Positions 35,386-48,200 of a stretch of 64,000 nucleotides of DNA are shown piece by piece; the first letter of the stretch is position 1, and each line of letters opens with the position of its first letter. Both the position numbers and the translations under genes were made by a program. Below the pieces are notes generated by a model that had not been told where the DNA came from, searched no databases, and worked only from the letters and a program-made list of their open reading frames with translations. Source of the DNA: Liolophura sinensis (lineage: Eukaryota; Mollusca; Polyplacophora; Chitonida; Chitonidae); NCBI RefSeq assembly GCF_032854445.1, contig NC_088304.1, positions 27,785,732 to 27,849,731 of the forward strand, read 5' to 3'.

Positions 35386-35391
35386 TTTATT
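35386..35391 (-). terminator. Candidate poly(A) signal for the septin
   Basis: The minus strand reads AATAAA here, about 700 nt beyond the septin stop codon. It is the first canonical hexamer I noticed downstream; usage is untested. Confidence 0.25.
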
Positions 35392-36096
35392 TCACTGGCA
35401 ATTTGAACATGACTGTTTACATAATAAGATACATGTGTGGCATATGTCGTAATGGCTGCATCAATTTTCAAAAGGCTTCAGTTGGTTGCAGTGAATGATG
35501 GAGGCAGACTCAAGAAATTTGGTCATTCTGAAAACAGACTCGGTATACATGCGGTCCTGATCCATCAGTTATCAATCAACCATCAATCAACCATCAAGTC
35601 ACCTGAGCCAAACTATCTGTTTATGCAAAGGTCAGACAAGGCTGCATTTTTTTTACCTTAGTTGCATTTGTTCCAACCCTTATCCCAATACAAAAAGATG
35701 ACTCCCAATAACTGCAATACGGTCTTGGGATATTAGTACATGTCTTCAAGAGACTCAGATATATGAACAATGTGTGAACAGGACGTGGTTAAGAAGGTTT
35801 TCTTTTCCAAGCTTACATGTACACGTATATGCCAATGGAACCCTCTGCTACAGGAACTGTATATGGAGACCACAGCAGATGGAGTCCATGGTACCTGCAG
35901 CCATGGCAACTGTAGGCCATGACAACTGCAGCCATGACAACTGTACCATGGCAAGTGCAACTTTACGTAACAATTTGATCCAGGTGTACAAAAATGGTGA
36001 CATCATCATTGTTGATTGTCTCTGAGTGTCTCTCCAATGTCACCCAAAAGTAGTGTCTTCCCCACCCCAACAGACTGTCGGTACACGGGTGCAGTT

Positions 36097-36261
36097 TTAG
36101 GAGTGATTAGGGTAGGCTCTGGAGCGGGAGTTGTTCATCCCATTGACCACATGATGAGGGCTCATATTGGGCGCTCTGTGGGCGCTGCCATTGGGGCTGC
36201 TCGTTGACTGGTCGCCTAACTTCACCTGCATCTGGGCTAACATAGCCTGCATGCGTTGTAT
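36097..36261 (-). CDS. Septin exon 12 (C terminus and stop)
   Basis: 54 codons plus [21 protein letters not shown] completes a short coiled coil, followed by a Ser/Pro/His/Asn-rich tail ending AYPNHS. Acceptor CCACAG. Confidence 0.88.
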   Translation of the reverse strand: MQRMQAMLAQMQVKLGDQSTSSPNGSAHRAPNMSPHHVVNGMNNSRSRAYPNHS

Positions 36262-39200
36262 CTGTGGAAAAACGAAACAGCATAAAATAACGCACATATA
36301 CTGCTGTGCTAAATGAAACTAATTTCTAAGTTTTTTTTCTTCTCCTTTTTAAGAGTGAGTACAATCATCTATTTGATCTTTGTTAAAAGGCCATACTGAA
36401 AAATATTTCACACACAAAAGATAAAACTAAAAAAAACAACAAAACAACAACAAAAACAGATAAATCCACTTGTTCCACATTAAAACTCTAATTAAAAAAT
36501 ATAATTTCCAAAAATTATGTACTCCAAAGGCTGTTTCCTGTTCATTTTCATGTACAGAAAATACTAATCGCTTCGTTTAATAATGGGTAGAATCTCACAT
36601 CTCTGAGGATGGTCGTGGGTTTCCCCCGGGCTCTGCCCGGTTTCCTCCCACCATAACATTGGCCGCCGTCATATAAGTGAAATATTCTTGAGTACGGCGT
36701 AAAAACACCAATCAAATAAATAAATAGTAGAATGCTATTAACGTTGCCATCTAACATTATTTTACTTAACGTTTTCTAACATAAGTGTCAAATATGTCTT
36801 GTACAAATCCTGTAAAACACCAATCAAATAAATAAACATGTATATGTAAACACTTCAGTGAAATATCTATTATTATTTCAGCAATTTTTCTTCAGCAGGA
36901 TTTCCAGAGAAAGTTACAATGATAATGTATTCAGATCTTGTATTAAAAAGTGTTAGACAAAATGTGACAGAATGACAAAACACAAATATAGCTGATGTTT
37001 TTGTTCTGTACATACACCATGATGACCACACAAACGGCAATGAACAAAGCAAAAAATTATTCTCTCTGGACAAGTGTTGTATGATACTTCAACCTTTTCG
37101 CATGTTTGCAAGGTGTTTATTCAAGCATATTCTGAAGGCATTATTCTGTGTTGGCTGATAAAATTATAATTTTTGCAATGCCCTGAAACTGGCCAATTCG
37201 TGTAGTTTTGTCTCCAAAATCAATTTTAAAAAGTGCGTACACTGCGCTGAAAGTTGCTCTTTCAAATGTGAAAAAGTTGAGGAACTCGAGTATAATTTCT
37301 TCATATTTTAATGCGACTTTCTTTGAAGTTGTCCAAGGTTTTGCAGGATTTCTGTGTAATATCTCTCTGTGTAGTGCAAAATTAAACACTCTAAATTCTT
37401 CAGGATGATAAGCTTAAAACATTAAATACAAAGTAGTATGCCGTTTTTATTCACATTTGCCTACAACACAAAAGAATTTAAAAGGCGTGTCTAAATAAAG
37501 GGATAACTATAGTCTAAGTCCAACTATCACATGTCCACAGACTAATATGTACATGAAGCATTTCCAACTTAAGCGGATAGAGAATCGATTCTGATTGGCT
37601 TATGTGAGACATACGCAAGCTCAGGCTATGCCTAGCCTAAGCTGAATTTCAGGTATGGTACATCTGTTTTAGCTGGCTCCCGGTTTTAACCTGGGATTAA
37701 GACAGACTAGTCCCTTAGTCCCAGGTTTAACCTAGGGAATCCTATCTCCAAAGTCAGCCAATCAGCATAGATTCTTTATCCCTTTGAACAAGCTTACGTA
37801 CATGTTGTGTGATGCAATATCAACTGCGACAATGGCACATATATAATGATGAAGCAAAGCAGGCAAAATGAATGAATAAAATGAGCATGACCAATACAGA
37901 GCATACAAGCATCCATGATTATCATACCATTCTTACATGAACAAGCTTCTTTGAAATGTTTACGTGGGGTCGGCTCCTATGATTTAAAAATTATTAATCA
38001 GTGGTTGCCATTTTAGTTGTTACGGCAACCAAAGCGGACTCTGACTTTTCCTACCTCAGCCTCCTTTTGAGCGAGTAATTTCTCGGTATCCATGACAGCC
38101 TCAAAGTTTGCAGCAGAATCTCTCTTCAGTTTGCTGTTGGGATAAATATGGTGAGTCAACAACAACAACAACATATACATGTACTGTATGTGGTGACACA
38201 TACATGTGGTGACGTTTATGTACTCTGTGAAACAAAATGACCCAGAACTCGACAAGGGAAGTGTTGTGAGTAATTTTATACAGTAAACAGTTTTTGTGTA
38301 AATTTCTAAAAGAAATCTATGGAAACAAACAAATTTATGGCAAGTGAAGAGAAAGTGTAAAACACTGGACTACCGATACAGACAATACATGTACACGTGC
38401 CAAATACAATTTGTTCGGTTTCATTTGAAAGTTTTTATGCAGTTTCTTAATACTTTATTAGAACTTAAGCAAACAAAAGTTTAAAAACTAACCTACATTT
38501 GAAGGTTTAAAATTTAAGGCAACAGTTTTCTGGGTATCATTTTCAAAAAAAAAAACAAAAAAAAAACCGAAGTGGAAGTTGCATACGTAATCTAGTTATT
38601 CCTGTTTACTGTTTTTAGATTCACACAGTTATTTTACTTAAATTTTCATTGTCATCCAGAGACATTAGGAGCAGTAACAAACACTGCATTGTATCAGTAA
38701 ATAACCAAAAATTCAAAACATAAATTGTGCGCAAATAATACTAAAAGTAATGTAAACAAATGAAAAAACCTACTAAATTCTTCAAAAATAAAACAACGAA
38801 CAAACATGCCTAAAAAACATGCAGTTTTAGTGAAAAAAAGGAAGAAATGATTTCAAGCGCAGTCACAAATCAAACTGCCACGGTATCTTCTTAGTAAACA
38901 TTGAGTTCTATCATGTATATGTATTGCTGACAGTATAGACTTTGTTTCAACTACAAAGTGAAATTGTGTGACTAGAGATAATTTTCAGCCTCATTTCACC
39001 CATTAACCTTTACTTCATACAGGCAAAGGTAAAATAGGCCAATGATATGTGTACATAAAATTAAAGTTTTAACTTAAATTTTAACTTATCAAAAGTCACA
39101 CTTTATCAACAGTTTGTTCATTAACTGTCAGTTTATACTGACATTCATGCCACATTCACATACAACATTTTCTGCATTGTCACTACCTGTGAACCTGTGA

Positions 39201-42200
39201 AGGTAGAAATATTTTTATTAATTAAATTTTTTGATTATTAAAGTCATCCGTCATTATACGATATGGTTCAAGTCAGGATAAAATATCCTTGTGGTTTGTT
39301 GCAAAAGTTGTGTGGCACTTGTTTGCAAGTAGTGTGCAACTAGTTTGAGGTGTGTCACTGGCATGTCATGTAATTACTGAAAGTGTGTCAACAGTTTGCC
39401 AGTAGTATGTCTGCGATGTCACCTTGGTTGTCATGTCACATTATATGACAAGAACTTGACATTTTCATGAAACGAAGGCTAGAGAATGGTAGTGAGCAGT
39501 CTGCTTAACGTGTGTTTCACTGGTTAGCTTTGGGCATGCCCCTGATGATCTTTAACACGATTCTAGTCTTGCATAACGTCTGCTGTGTTTCATGTGCATA
39601 TACCTGCTGTTCAGCAAGCAGTCTGGGAGCGCAACCATTAAAATGTGTCACGTACATGCACTGATGACACATGGCTGTTCAAGACTATGACTTATGTGAA
39701 TTATGCCTGGTAAACTGTTTTCTGCACGCGAATGGAGATTGGAGTAGAGACCTTATCTGATCATATTTCACAGAGCAGGCAGATAACAAGTGTTCACGGA
39801 TATGAGGAGTACGTTGTTGTATTCGCAACCAGTTTTTCTAAGGGGTACTGTTATCCTTCCTGACTTTCACTATTGTATATTAAAGACATTTTGTCTGTAT
39901 TTTGTTCAATGGAAGAAAACACTCACAGTTTACCAGTGCCATACCTGCGCTCTCGCTGGTTATTCGTCATCTGTGCTGCAATGTGTTTGGCGCGGTAAGT
40001 CTCGTAGTGGACATCCATCGTTACATCTTTCAGATCCTGCATGTGTGTGCTGGAAAAGGTGTAAAAGGTAAATCTTACTCCTTTTTTAGTTAAAGTGTTC
40101 GACCTTGTTTTTTCCAAGAATATCATCTTTTTTTTAAACAATAAAAACAATGGTAAAAGTACATTTACAATGTTTGATAAAAAGATAAATTCAAAAACAA
40201 GGAGTATGATGAAAGACTGATCATAATTGATAACTCGACATACCTTATCAACATTTGTCTAAGCTGGCCAAAATTACAGTGCTCAGGGTTGTCCACTGAA
40301 AATAGAAAAAAAATACAGTACTGAACTAAATTAGTAACATCAGTATCCATATCCTCTATTGCTAAAGAGATAGAGGAATATATATCCAATACTTTCTGCT
40401 TGTTAGCAAGTTGCATGCCATCCATTAAAAAAGGATGCCTGTGTAAAAATGTGAAATGTTGAACATCTATCTTTGGCCTCCTCTCCTATCACATGTGGGC
40501 AGGTCTATCTACAACCTGCGAACGGTTGAGGGTTTTGCCCTGTAATAATGCTGGCCAGCGTTGTATAAGTGACATATTCTTGGGTACGGCACATAACACA
40601 AATCAAATCAATAAATATATACATTAGTACATAAGTAAATAACATGTAGTTTATGTGTGACGATGTGACGAAAAAAAAAAGACGATGTTCTGGTGAATGG
40701 TTTGTTTCAGTAACTCAGACAAACTATTTATGTTTAATGCCACCGTTAAAAATATTTCATTTACTAGGCTCTGCTCCACTTAATTTTCCACAGAGTAATC
40801 AGCTAGAGAGTCGCTGACAATCCACCACAGACTACATGTACTAACACAATGGATGTTTTCAAAATTCTCAAACACTCGCAATTTGATTCTGTTTATCTTC
40901 AAGTTGCTACTGAGGTATACATTCAAAGAGCTTTATTTCATGCACAATTTATGTTTTCCTTTAGTAGAAAAACCAGCAGATTTAATGTATTGATGTATGG
41001 AAAAAACATCCAACATGAAGTTTAAAAAGCGTAACTTTTTGTCTTTGTGATGTTGCATAACCGAGATATCGTGGTTTAAAATAAGAAAATCACACATGAT
41101 GAGAAAATCAAAAGCACTGGGATGATATCAACTTTGATCAATTACAACTTATCTCTATAACCCGAGAATGCAGCTGTTTCTGAATACTTCACCCAAACCC
41201 CAGCTTGCCTTCTACCATATGTTAGTGGCCCCTGGGTCAGAGTGATGCGACACCATGTTTCCAGTTACTTTAACCTGGGGTATCCCATGAACTCATAGGA
41301 ATTTCAGATCAAAAAGTTGATTGACTGAGGTAGCAAGCACATCAGAAAAAATGGATGTGACCAATTAAACCTGCTTCTGCCCCTCGTCCTAAATAATTCA
41401 GGTTATATTTTTTGTTGCCTGATTCTGACTTTATCCTCAAACTGACAAAAAATGCTTCATGAATTGGAGACAGTTCTCCAAAATAGAAATTGTCCATATG
41501 TTTTGTGCTATTATTAAACATAGGTCATACATGCAACTAGGGATAATTTCATTAATATTGATCATTGAGACGTTAGTCCTGTATGACCTCTAACTGACCT
41601 TCAACAATCCCCCAGGGATACACACGACCTCGTATCCTCTTCCCATTGACCTCTACCACTGTGTTACAGCCAACCACAGCAAAGGGAATGCATTTCTGAA
41701 ACAAAACCACATTGCTGTGAAACATTTACTGACCTCTTGCCTTTCTAACTTGAAAATAATTATTTTTTCTTTTTCTGTCAAATTTTAGTACTATTTAGAG
41801 CCCTAAGGTTTTGTGCAGATCTTCACTTGTTCTGTATACCTTAACAATGAATTTTCCTTCACAAAGAACTGGAGAGATTTTGAGAACGATGTCTAACCTA
41901 AAAAGTCAAAAGGCAAATACATAGAAGATCAGAAAATATTATTTTTGACGGCGAAACGTACATTTTCCAGCAGAATATTACCCTACCTTCTGAACAAACC
42001 CCAAAACACCATTTTAAGATCAACAGAACTCTCCCTCTCAGAATACAGAACCAAACTATACATACAGTCTGCAATCCTAATTAATGATTTGAAAGTGTGT
42101 CAAAGCAGTACAAGTATTCCTGTGAAACTGTTTCAAGGAATTCCTTTAAAAATGCATGTCCTGTTCAGTAAAGCCATATCCTGTCCCCCTGCTTGATGTA

Positions 42201-45200
42201 AAACCACCAAAATCTCACCTTCAGCTCCTGGTCCTGTTGCTTGAAATCCTCATCTTCATCACTGTCACACTCAGGGAACTCATAAATGTGGATGTCGTTT
42301 TTCTCTATCTCGTCTAGAATCTACAAAAAACAAATGTCTCACATGAGTGACTTATCTATCTGTTCTCCTGGCACTGAACTTGTTTTTTCTCTCCAGGTAT
42401 CTGTACTAATCTGATTTGTACTTATCTTCTTGTTTCATTGATATTCAAAGCCGCATTTAAGAAATTATCACTTCTAAAATTGGTGCGAGACTCCTGGGTC
42501 ATTATGCTGCACTAGCGCGCTAACCAACTGAGCCACGGAGGCCCCAGACTAATAAATATGTCTCTTACTGGACATCAGAGTTTTATTTCATTTATTTGAC
42601 TATTGCTTCTCAAGAATTTTTCTGTTATGCAGTGGCAGTTAATTTTATGGACGGAGAAACGAGGGGTGAAGAAAATTTATCAAGCACTGTTATGGAACGG
42701 ATCCTACACTGATCTGTGCTGAAACAATTAGACCATTTACGAGACAGACACACAGACTGCGTCAGACAAGACAAGTACATTCATGTACATGTCCGCCATA
42801 GCACCTGTTTATCTTTTAGGCTGTAAATGCATCCCCAGTCACATCTTCAGAGTGGACTGACTTTCATAATATTGAAGGAAAGTAAAGAGCATGATAAATG
42901 CAGTTTTAGATGTCTCAGAGAGTTTCCTCCCTTGCAATGAGCCAGATGCATCAGAATCAAACTGTTTCATTTATACGCACTTTATCACTTTACAGAAGCT
43001 GTCTACAGTGTGACTAAAGTAAACCAATGGCAACTGATAAGGGATTGACAAAATTCACTTGTACAGTTAGATCAATGTATAAGTCATACTGCTGGAAATA
43101 AGGGATATCAAAAAAAAACTTCATGGAAAACGCATGAAACAGCCAAATATGCACCGTCAAGAATACTGAATATTTGCTCCTCAAGGCAGTCACAGAATGA
43201 ACATCTTAGAGATCTGGCCACGAGATCACGAAGCGATCTTAGACTTAAGTCAAAATTGCAATCATTAAACTTTGTATGTTCCTTTCTGATATTTTAGCTG
43301 AAATTTGTTTTAGAGTAACTTACCCAAAATTTATATACATTTAGTGAAGCAATATTTTGACCTTGTTACGTAAGAAAATAACAGTTTTAAAGTGCTTTGA
43401 AATTTTGACTTAAGTCTTTACACGTCCTTCTGATGACCAAGAGTACTTAAGTTGTACACAATGCCTTCGTCAAATACAAGCGTGCGTTCCTAACGAGGAG
43501 GTGTCTTTTGGGAGGGAGGGAGGGGAAGAGTGGGGTCAGGTGAGTATACCTTGGCCTTTAACTTCCTGATTTCGGAGTGAGTTAAGCAGTCAGCTTTGAC
43601 GATGACCGGGATGATATTAACACGAGATATGCTGCACTAGCACGCTAACCAACTGATCCACGGAGGCCCCAGACTAATAAATATGTTGAATAAAAATTGT
43701 CTTTTATTGGTCATCAGAGTTTTATTTCATTTATTTCACTATTGCTTAAGGTCATTCTCAAGAGTTTTCCCGTTATACAATGACAATCAGTTTCATGGAT
43801 GGATGGAACGAGGGGTGAAGAGAATGTATCTAACACTGTTATGGAACAGATCCTACAATGATCTGTGTTGAAACAATTAGACCATTTACGAGACAGACAG
43901 ACACACAGTATACCCTTGGCCTTTAACTTCCTGATTTCGGAGGTGTGTTAAGCAGTCAGCTTTGGCGATGACGGGGACGATATTAACACGAGTGTGAAGC
44001 TGCTTCATCATCTCCACATCGATTTGGCGAAGACTGACAAAAACGACAACAAAAAATACTCACATGAATTACTGATGCTGGCAAATTTATGAACAAATCA
44101 CTAGATATGTAGATTCATCTATGTACATCCATATTAACTATCTATAACAGGAAGTACTCTGCATACTTGTTTTTATAATATAACTGAATAACCTTCAAGT
44201 CATGATTTCACATTGAATTTGATTTGAAAACAATTCTTGATTTGTCTTGATACAAAAATTTGTAAAAGTGTCATATGGTATTGCATTTTTCAAGAAATAA
44301 TTCAACCAAACAAAAAACTGTTAGACTGTTATGGAAGAATTCAAAAACAAACAATTTTTTCCAACGGGTCAGAAAAACGTCAACACTTACCCATGACCAT
44401 ACGGTGATATAAAATATATACAGCAATGAACTCGATTGTCTTGATATTTCTTCGGTTCAACCCAGTTTCGTCTTGAAAATATTGTTCAAACTGCCCATCC
44501 ACATAGTCTATAATCGGTTTCCAACTGCAATAATGCCAAAATATATCCCATCTGATAATGCTTCAGATATTTCATATAAAAAGCTATATAAAAGCTAAAA
44601 GAGTTATCTTAGGGGCAGGCCCTCAAATATCTTAAATGAACAGCTGTGGTTTTAATTGTGTAAATGTTGTGTTTTAGACAAAACCAGCAATAAAAAAGTA
44701 CAGGGAAGAAATGTTTCATGCCAAAAAATAAAACGTTGTGCGCTGATATTTTTGTCGCTGAGACATGTAGATTTTAGACAATACATTGTCCTCTTCTGTA
44801 ACTTGTCAACACAACCCTTAAAAAGTAATCTTGTGATGGAAAATCAATTGATTATCTGCAACTGAACTCATCATGATTAGTCTAATTCTAAATGAACTTG
44901 AATTGACAAATGTGTCAAGTATTTAGAAAGTTAAATTTGTTCCCGCATTATGGGGAAACACGTCACTTTACATGTAACTGTCACTTTACCAAATCAGACA
45001 ACACTGTACAGCTCAATGCACATTTTCATTTTTTTGGGGGAGAAAAAAAGGAGACAAAATGCAATGAACCATGTCAGCATGTATGTCTGCCATACAGAAT
45101 TCTGCACTAACAGGCGGTTTTTTGGGGGTGGATTTACAGATATGAATTGCTTTTATGCCACGCTCAAGAATATTTCAACCTTACCACGAGAGACAGCATT

Positions 45201-48200
45201 ATGATGGGAGGAAACCCCACAGAGCTCCAGGGAAACCCTTGACTATTCGCACGTTGTCTTCCTACTTTCATCTGGAGGACGCCACCATGACCTTGACTTG
45301 AACTCACATCGACCACATTGGTGAGAGACTCCTAAGATTCTTCTGCGCCAACATGTTTAGTCACAGTTGCCCAGTTTTGGGAGGGAGGAAACCGGAGTCA
45401 CTGTGACACCATATGGTGTCACCATACTACCGTAATGGCAAAACATGTGCAGTTAACCACTTAACTGCATGAAGGTGTTAACAGTAGAGGAAGGGTTTTC
45501 AGGATTATCTGTCCAATACTAGAACCGCCTAACAATTGAAGCCCACCATTCATGTCCATTGACGGCATCATTGAACCCTGGTGTATCCACTACTGTTAGT
45601 CGTAACTTGACTCCCTTCTCCTCAATTTCCAGGCTCTTCTTCTCTATCCGTACAGTTTGGGTTATCCTTTCTGAAAACAGCATCCAGGGATTAGATGAAG
45701 TAAACTTAGTGTGCACACTAACGGATCCACAAATATTCATAATTTAATTAGTTTTCTAACTTGAAAAACAACTGACTTTTTATACAATTAAGAAATAATG
45801 ACCTTATAACTCTTCTAAATAACATTTGTATAGATTTTTATATAACCCACAAAAACTATGTACGGAAATGTTCGTAAGATCAGTTATAAAGTTTCTTTTC
45901 CATTCCATTAAATTTTTTTTGTGAACAAAACCATATTTTTCCATGCAAATATTTATAGCTTAAAATATAATGTATAACAGACAAACATTACCACCACTAA
46001 TGCCGAAGGTCATTGACACTGAAGGTGTTTCCATTAAGCTCATTTGGGCACACCCTCTTTATTCCCCAGTGACATTTTGGTCATCTCTCATAATGCAGGT
46101 ACAATTAAACCTATCTATACAAATCTACATACCTTAATAGGGCATTATGTCAACGAATTACGGAAGTTTCATTGAAATTTTATATTAGCAGTACAATGAG
46201 GAACTTGCCCTCCCTGAAGTAATTTGGACCAAAACTGTGCAATCTATTCTTCTTTATTGCCCTTGCAAAGGCGTTTTGTGGGCAGTCTGGTAACAAAGTT
46301 CTTGTTCATTAGAAGAGAACAATGGCCCGGTCAGCTGGGAAACGATTGATGCCAATGGGCAGGAAAATGTTCCCCCCTTACAAAAGCTGCTAATGCATTT
46401 TGTTAAAAGAGAAAAAAAACAAAAACGATTCAAATTTCAGATAAAAGAGCATGGAAAGTTTTTAAATGAAATATGGTCTTCAATACATGTTTTTTTTTCT
46501 TTCCAACTTACGAGATACGAATACTTAAAGATATTATTTGTTGGGTGGTTATTAGGGTCACCTCTTGGCATCTATTGTCAAGAAGGATGTGATGTATGTC
46601 TAATAAATATATTTGAATGTTAATTTGTTACTGATATCAAAACATTATATCGAATCAGAATTATAATATTTATGAGTATATAAATATGATTAAAATGCTG
46701 GTTGAGCACCACGGTTGAGCACACAAAAACTTATTACAACAGTGCTGCATCCTCATTTAAAACAATATCCCGCATCAGACAAAATACTCTGCTTTCGGCA
46801 GACCTGGTTACTCAGTGATAGGATACGGATATATATGGTGTCAGTAACCTTCATATATGAGGATTACTGACACCACATATTCCCTTATCCTGCAACTAAT
46901 AATATTATGCGAAGATAATATATACAAAGAGGTGGTCCCAAATACCCACCAGACAAACAGTACTTTCAAATGTCCTTTCCTCTTTATGGAAAAAACTAAA
47001 AAAAAAAATATTGAAGACCATATTTACAAATAACTGTTCACACCTTTTCATCTAAAGTTTACAAGATTTTTATATATCCAACTATAAGTAATTTTGCTAT
47101 ATCCTTTATCACCATATCTATGGGGTAATTTACATCCCTGGACATGGCATATGCTCAGGTGTTACAGTCTTACCTTCCACCCTGGGGATTTCCCTGTCCT
47201 TGTAGAGATCAGTCAGGAAGAGGCTGTTCATCAAGGTGGACTTCCCAGTCCAGTTTCACCTGTCAGGTAAGCACTGGTAATTATACACATGCTGACAGAC
47301 GCATGTTGTAACTATACACAAAATTGGTGAGAATCGGGATTCAGACCTCTTAGACCTATATCTGAAAACTACTTTCATTTATTTTTTTAGAATTGGTTCA
47401 ACTAAATGTAGTCTAGGCGTGAATTATAAGATGGCAACTCCACCTCAACATGAATGTAGCCATAAACTCTGCATGGTATGTTTTAGGGTATACAATGTAC
47501 ATACATGTATTTGTGAGGATGAGGGTATATACTTCTGTGAAGATGAAGGAATAAACATGTACTTGTGTGAAGATGGGAGTATATACTTGTGTGAAGGTGA
47601 GGGTTCATACTTGTGTGAAGGTGAGGGTATATACTTCTGAAGGTATATACTTGTGTGAAGATGAGGGCATATACTTGTACTTGTGTGAAGATGAGGGTAT
47701 ATACTTGTGTGAAGGTGAGAGTATATACTTGTGAGAAGGTGGGGGAATACACTTGTGTGTAGATAAAGGTGTATACTTGTGTGAAGATGAGGGCATATAC
47801 TTGTGAAAAGATGAGGGTATGAAGATAAGGGCATATACTTGTGTGAAGATGAGAGTATGTACGTGTGTGAAGGTGAGGACATACACATGTGTGAAGAGAG
47901 CATATACTTGTGAGAAGGTGAGGGTATATACTTGTGTGTAGATCAGGGTATATACTTGTGTGTAGATCAGGGTATATACTTGTGTGAAGATCAGGGTATA
48001 TACTTGTGTGAAGGTGAGGTAGGGATATCGATCCACACACTGTACTTACCCACAACCATAATGGTAAAATCAAAACCTCGCTTCACAGCCTTCCTGTGCA
48101 CCTGGTCTGGTAATGTGGCAAACCCCACATAGTCTTCATCACTCTGTGGAAGACAGGAAAAAGCTTATGACAGAATGAGATTATATTACAGGACACTAAT

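Noticed and set aside
45519-45740. 73-codon septin frame ending [11 protein letters not shown]
   Set aside because: The end is intron read-through; the exon stops at 45547, where the GTGGGC donor restores HECW with exon 5.
47445-48073. Overlapping minus-strand frames of 143-196 codons rich in H, T, S, Y
   Set aside because: Produced by the 24-bp array next to septin exon 2.
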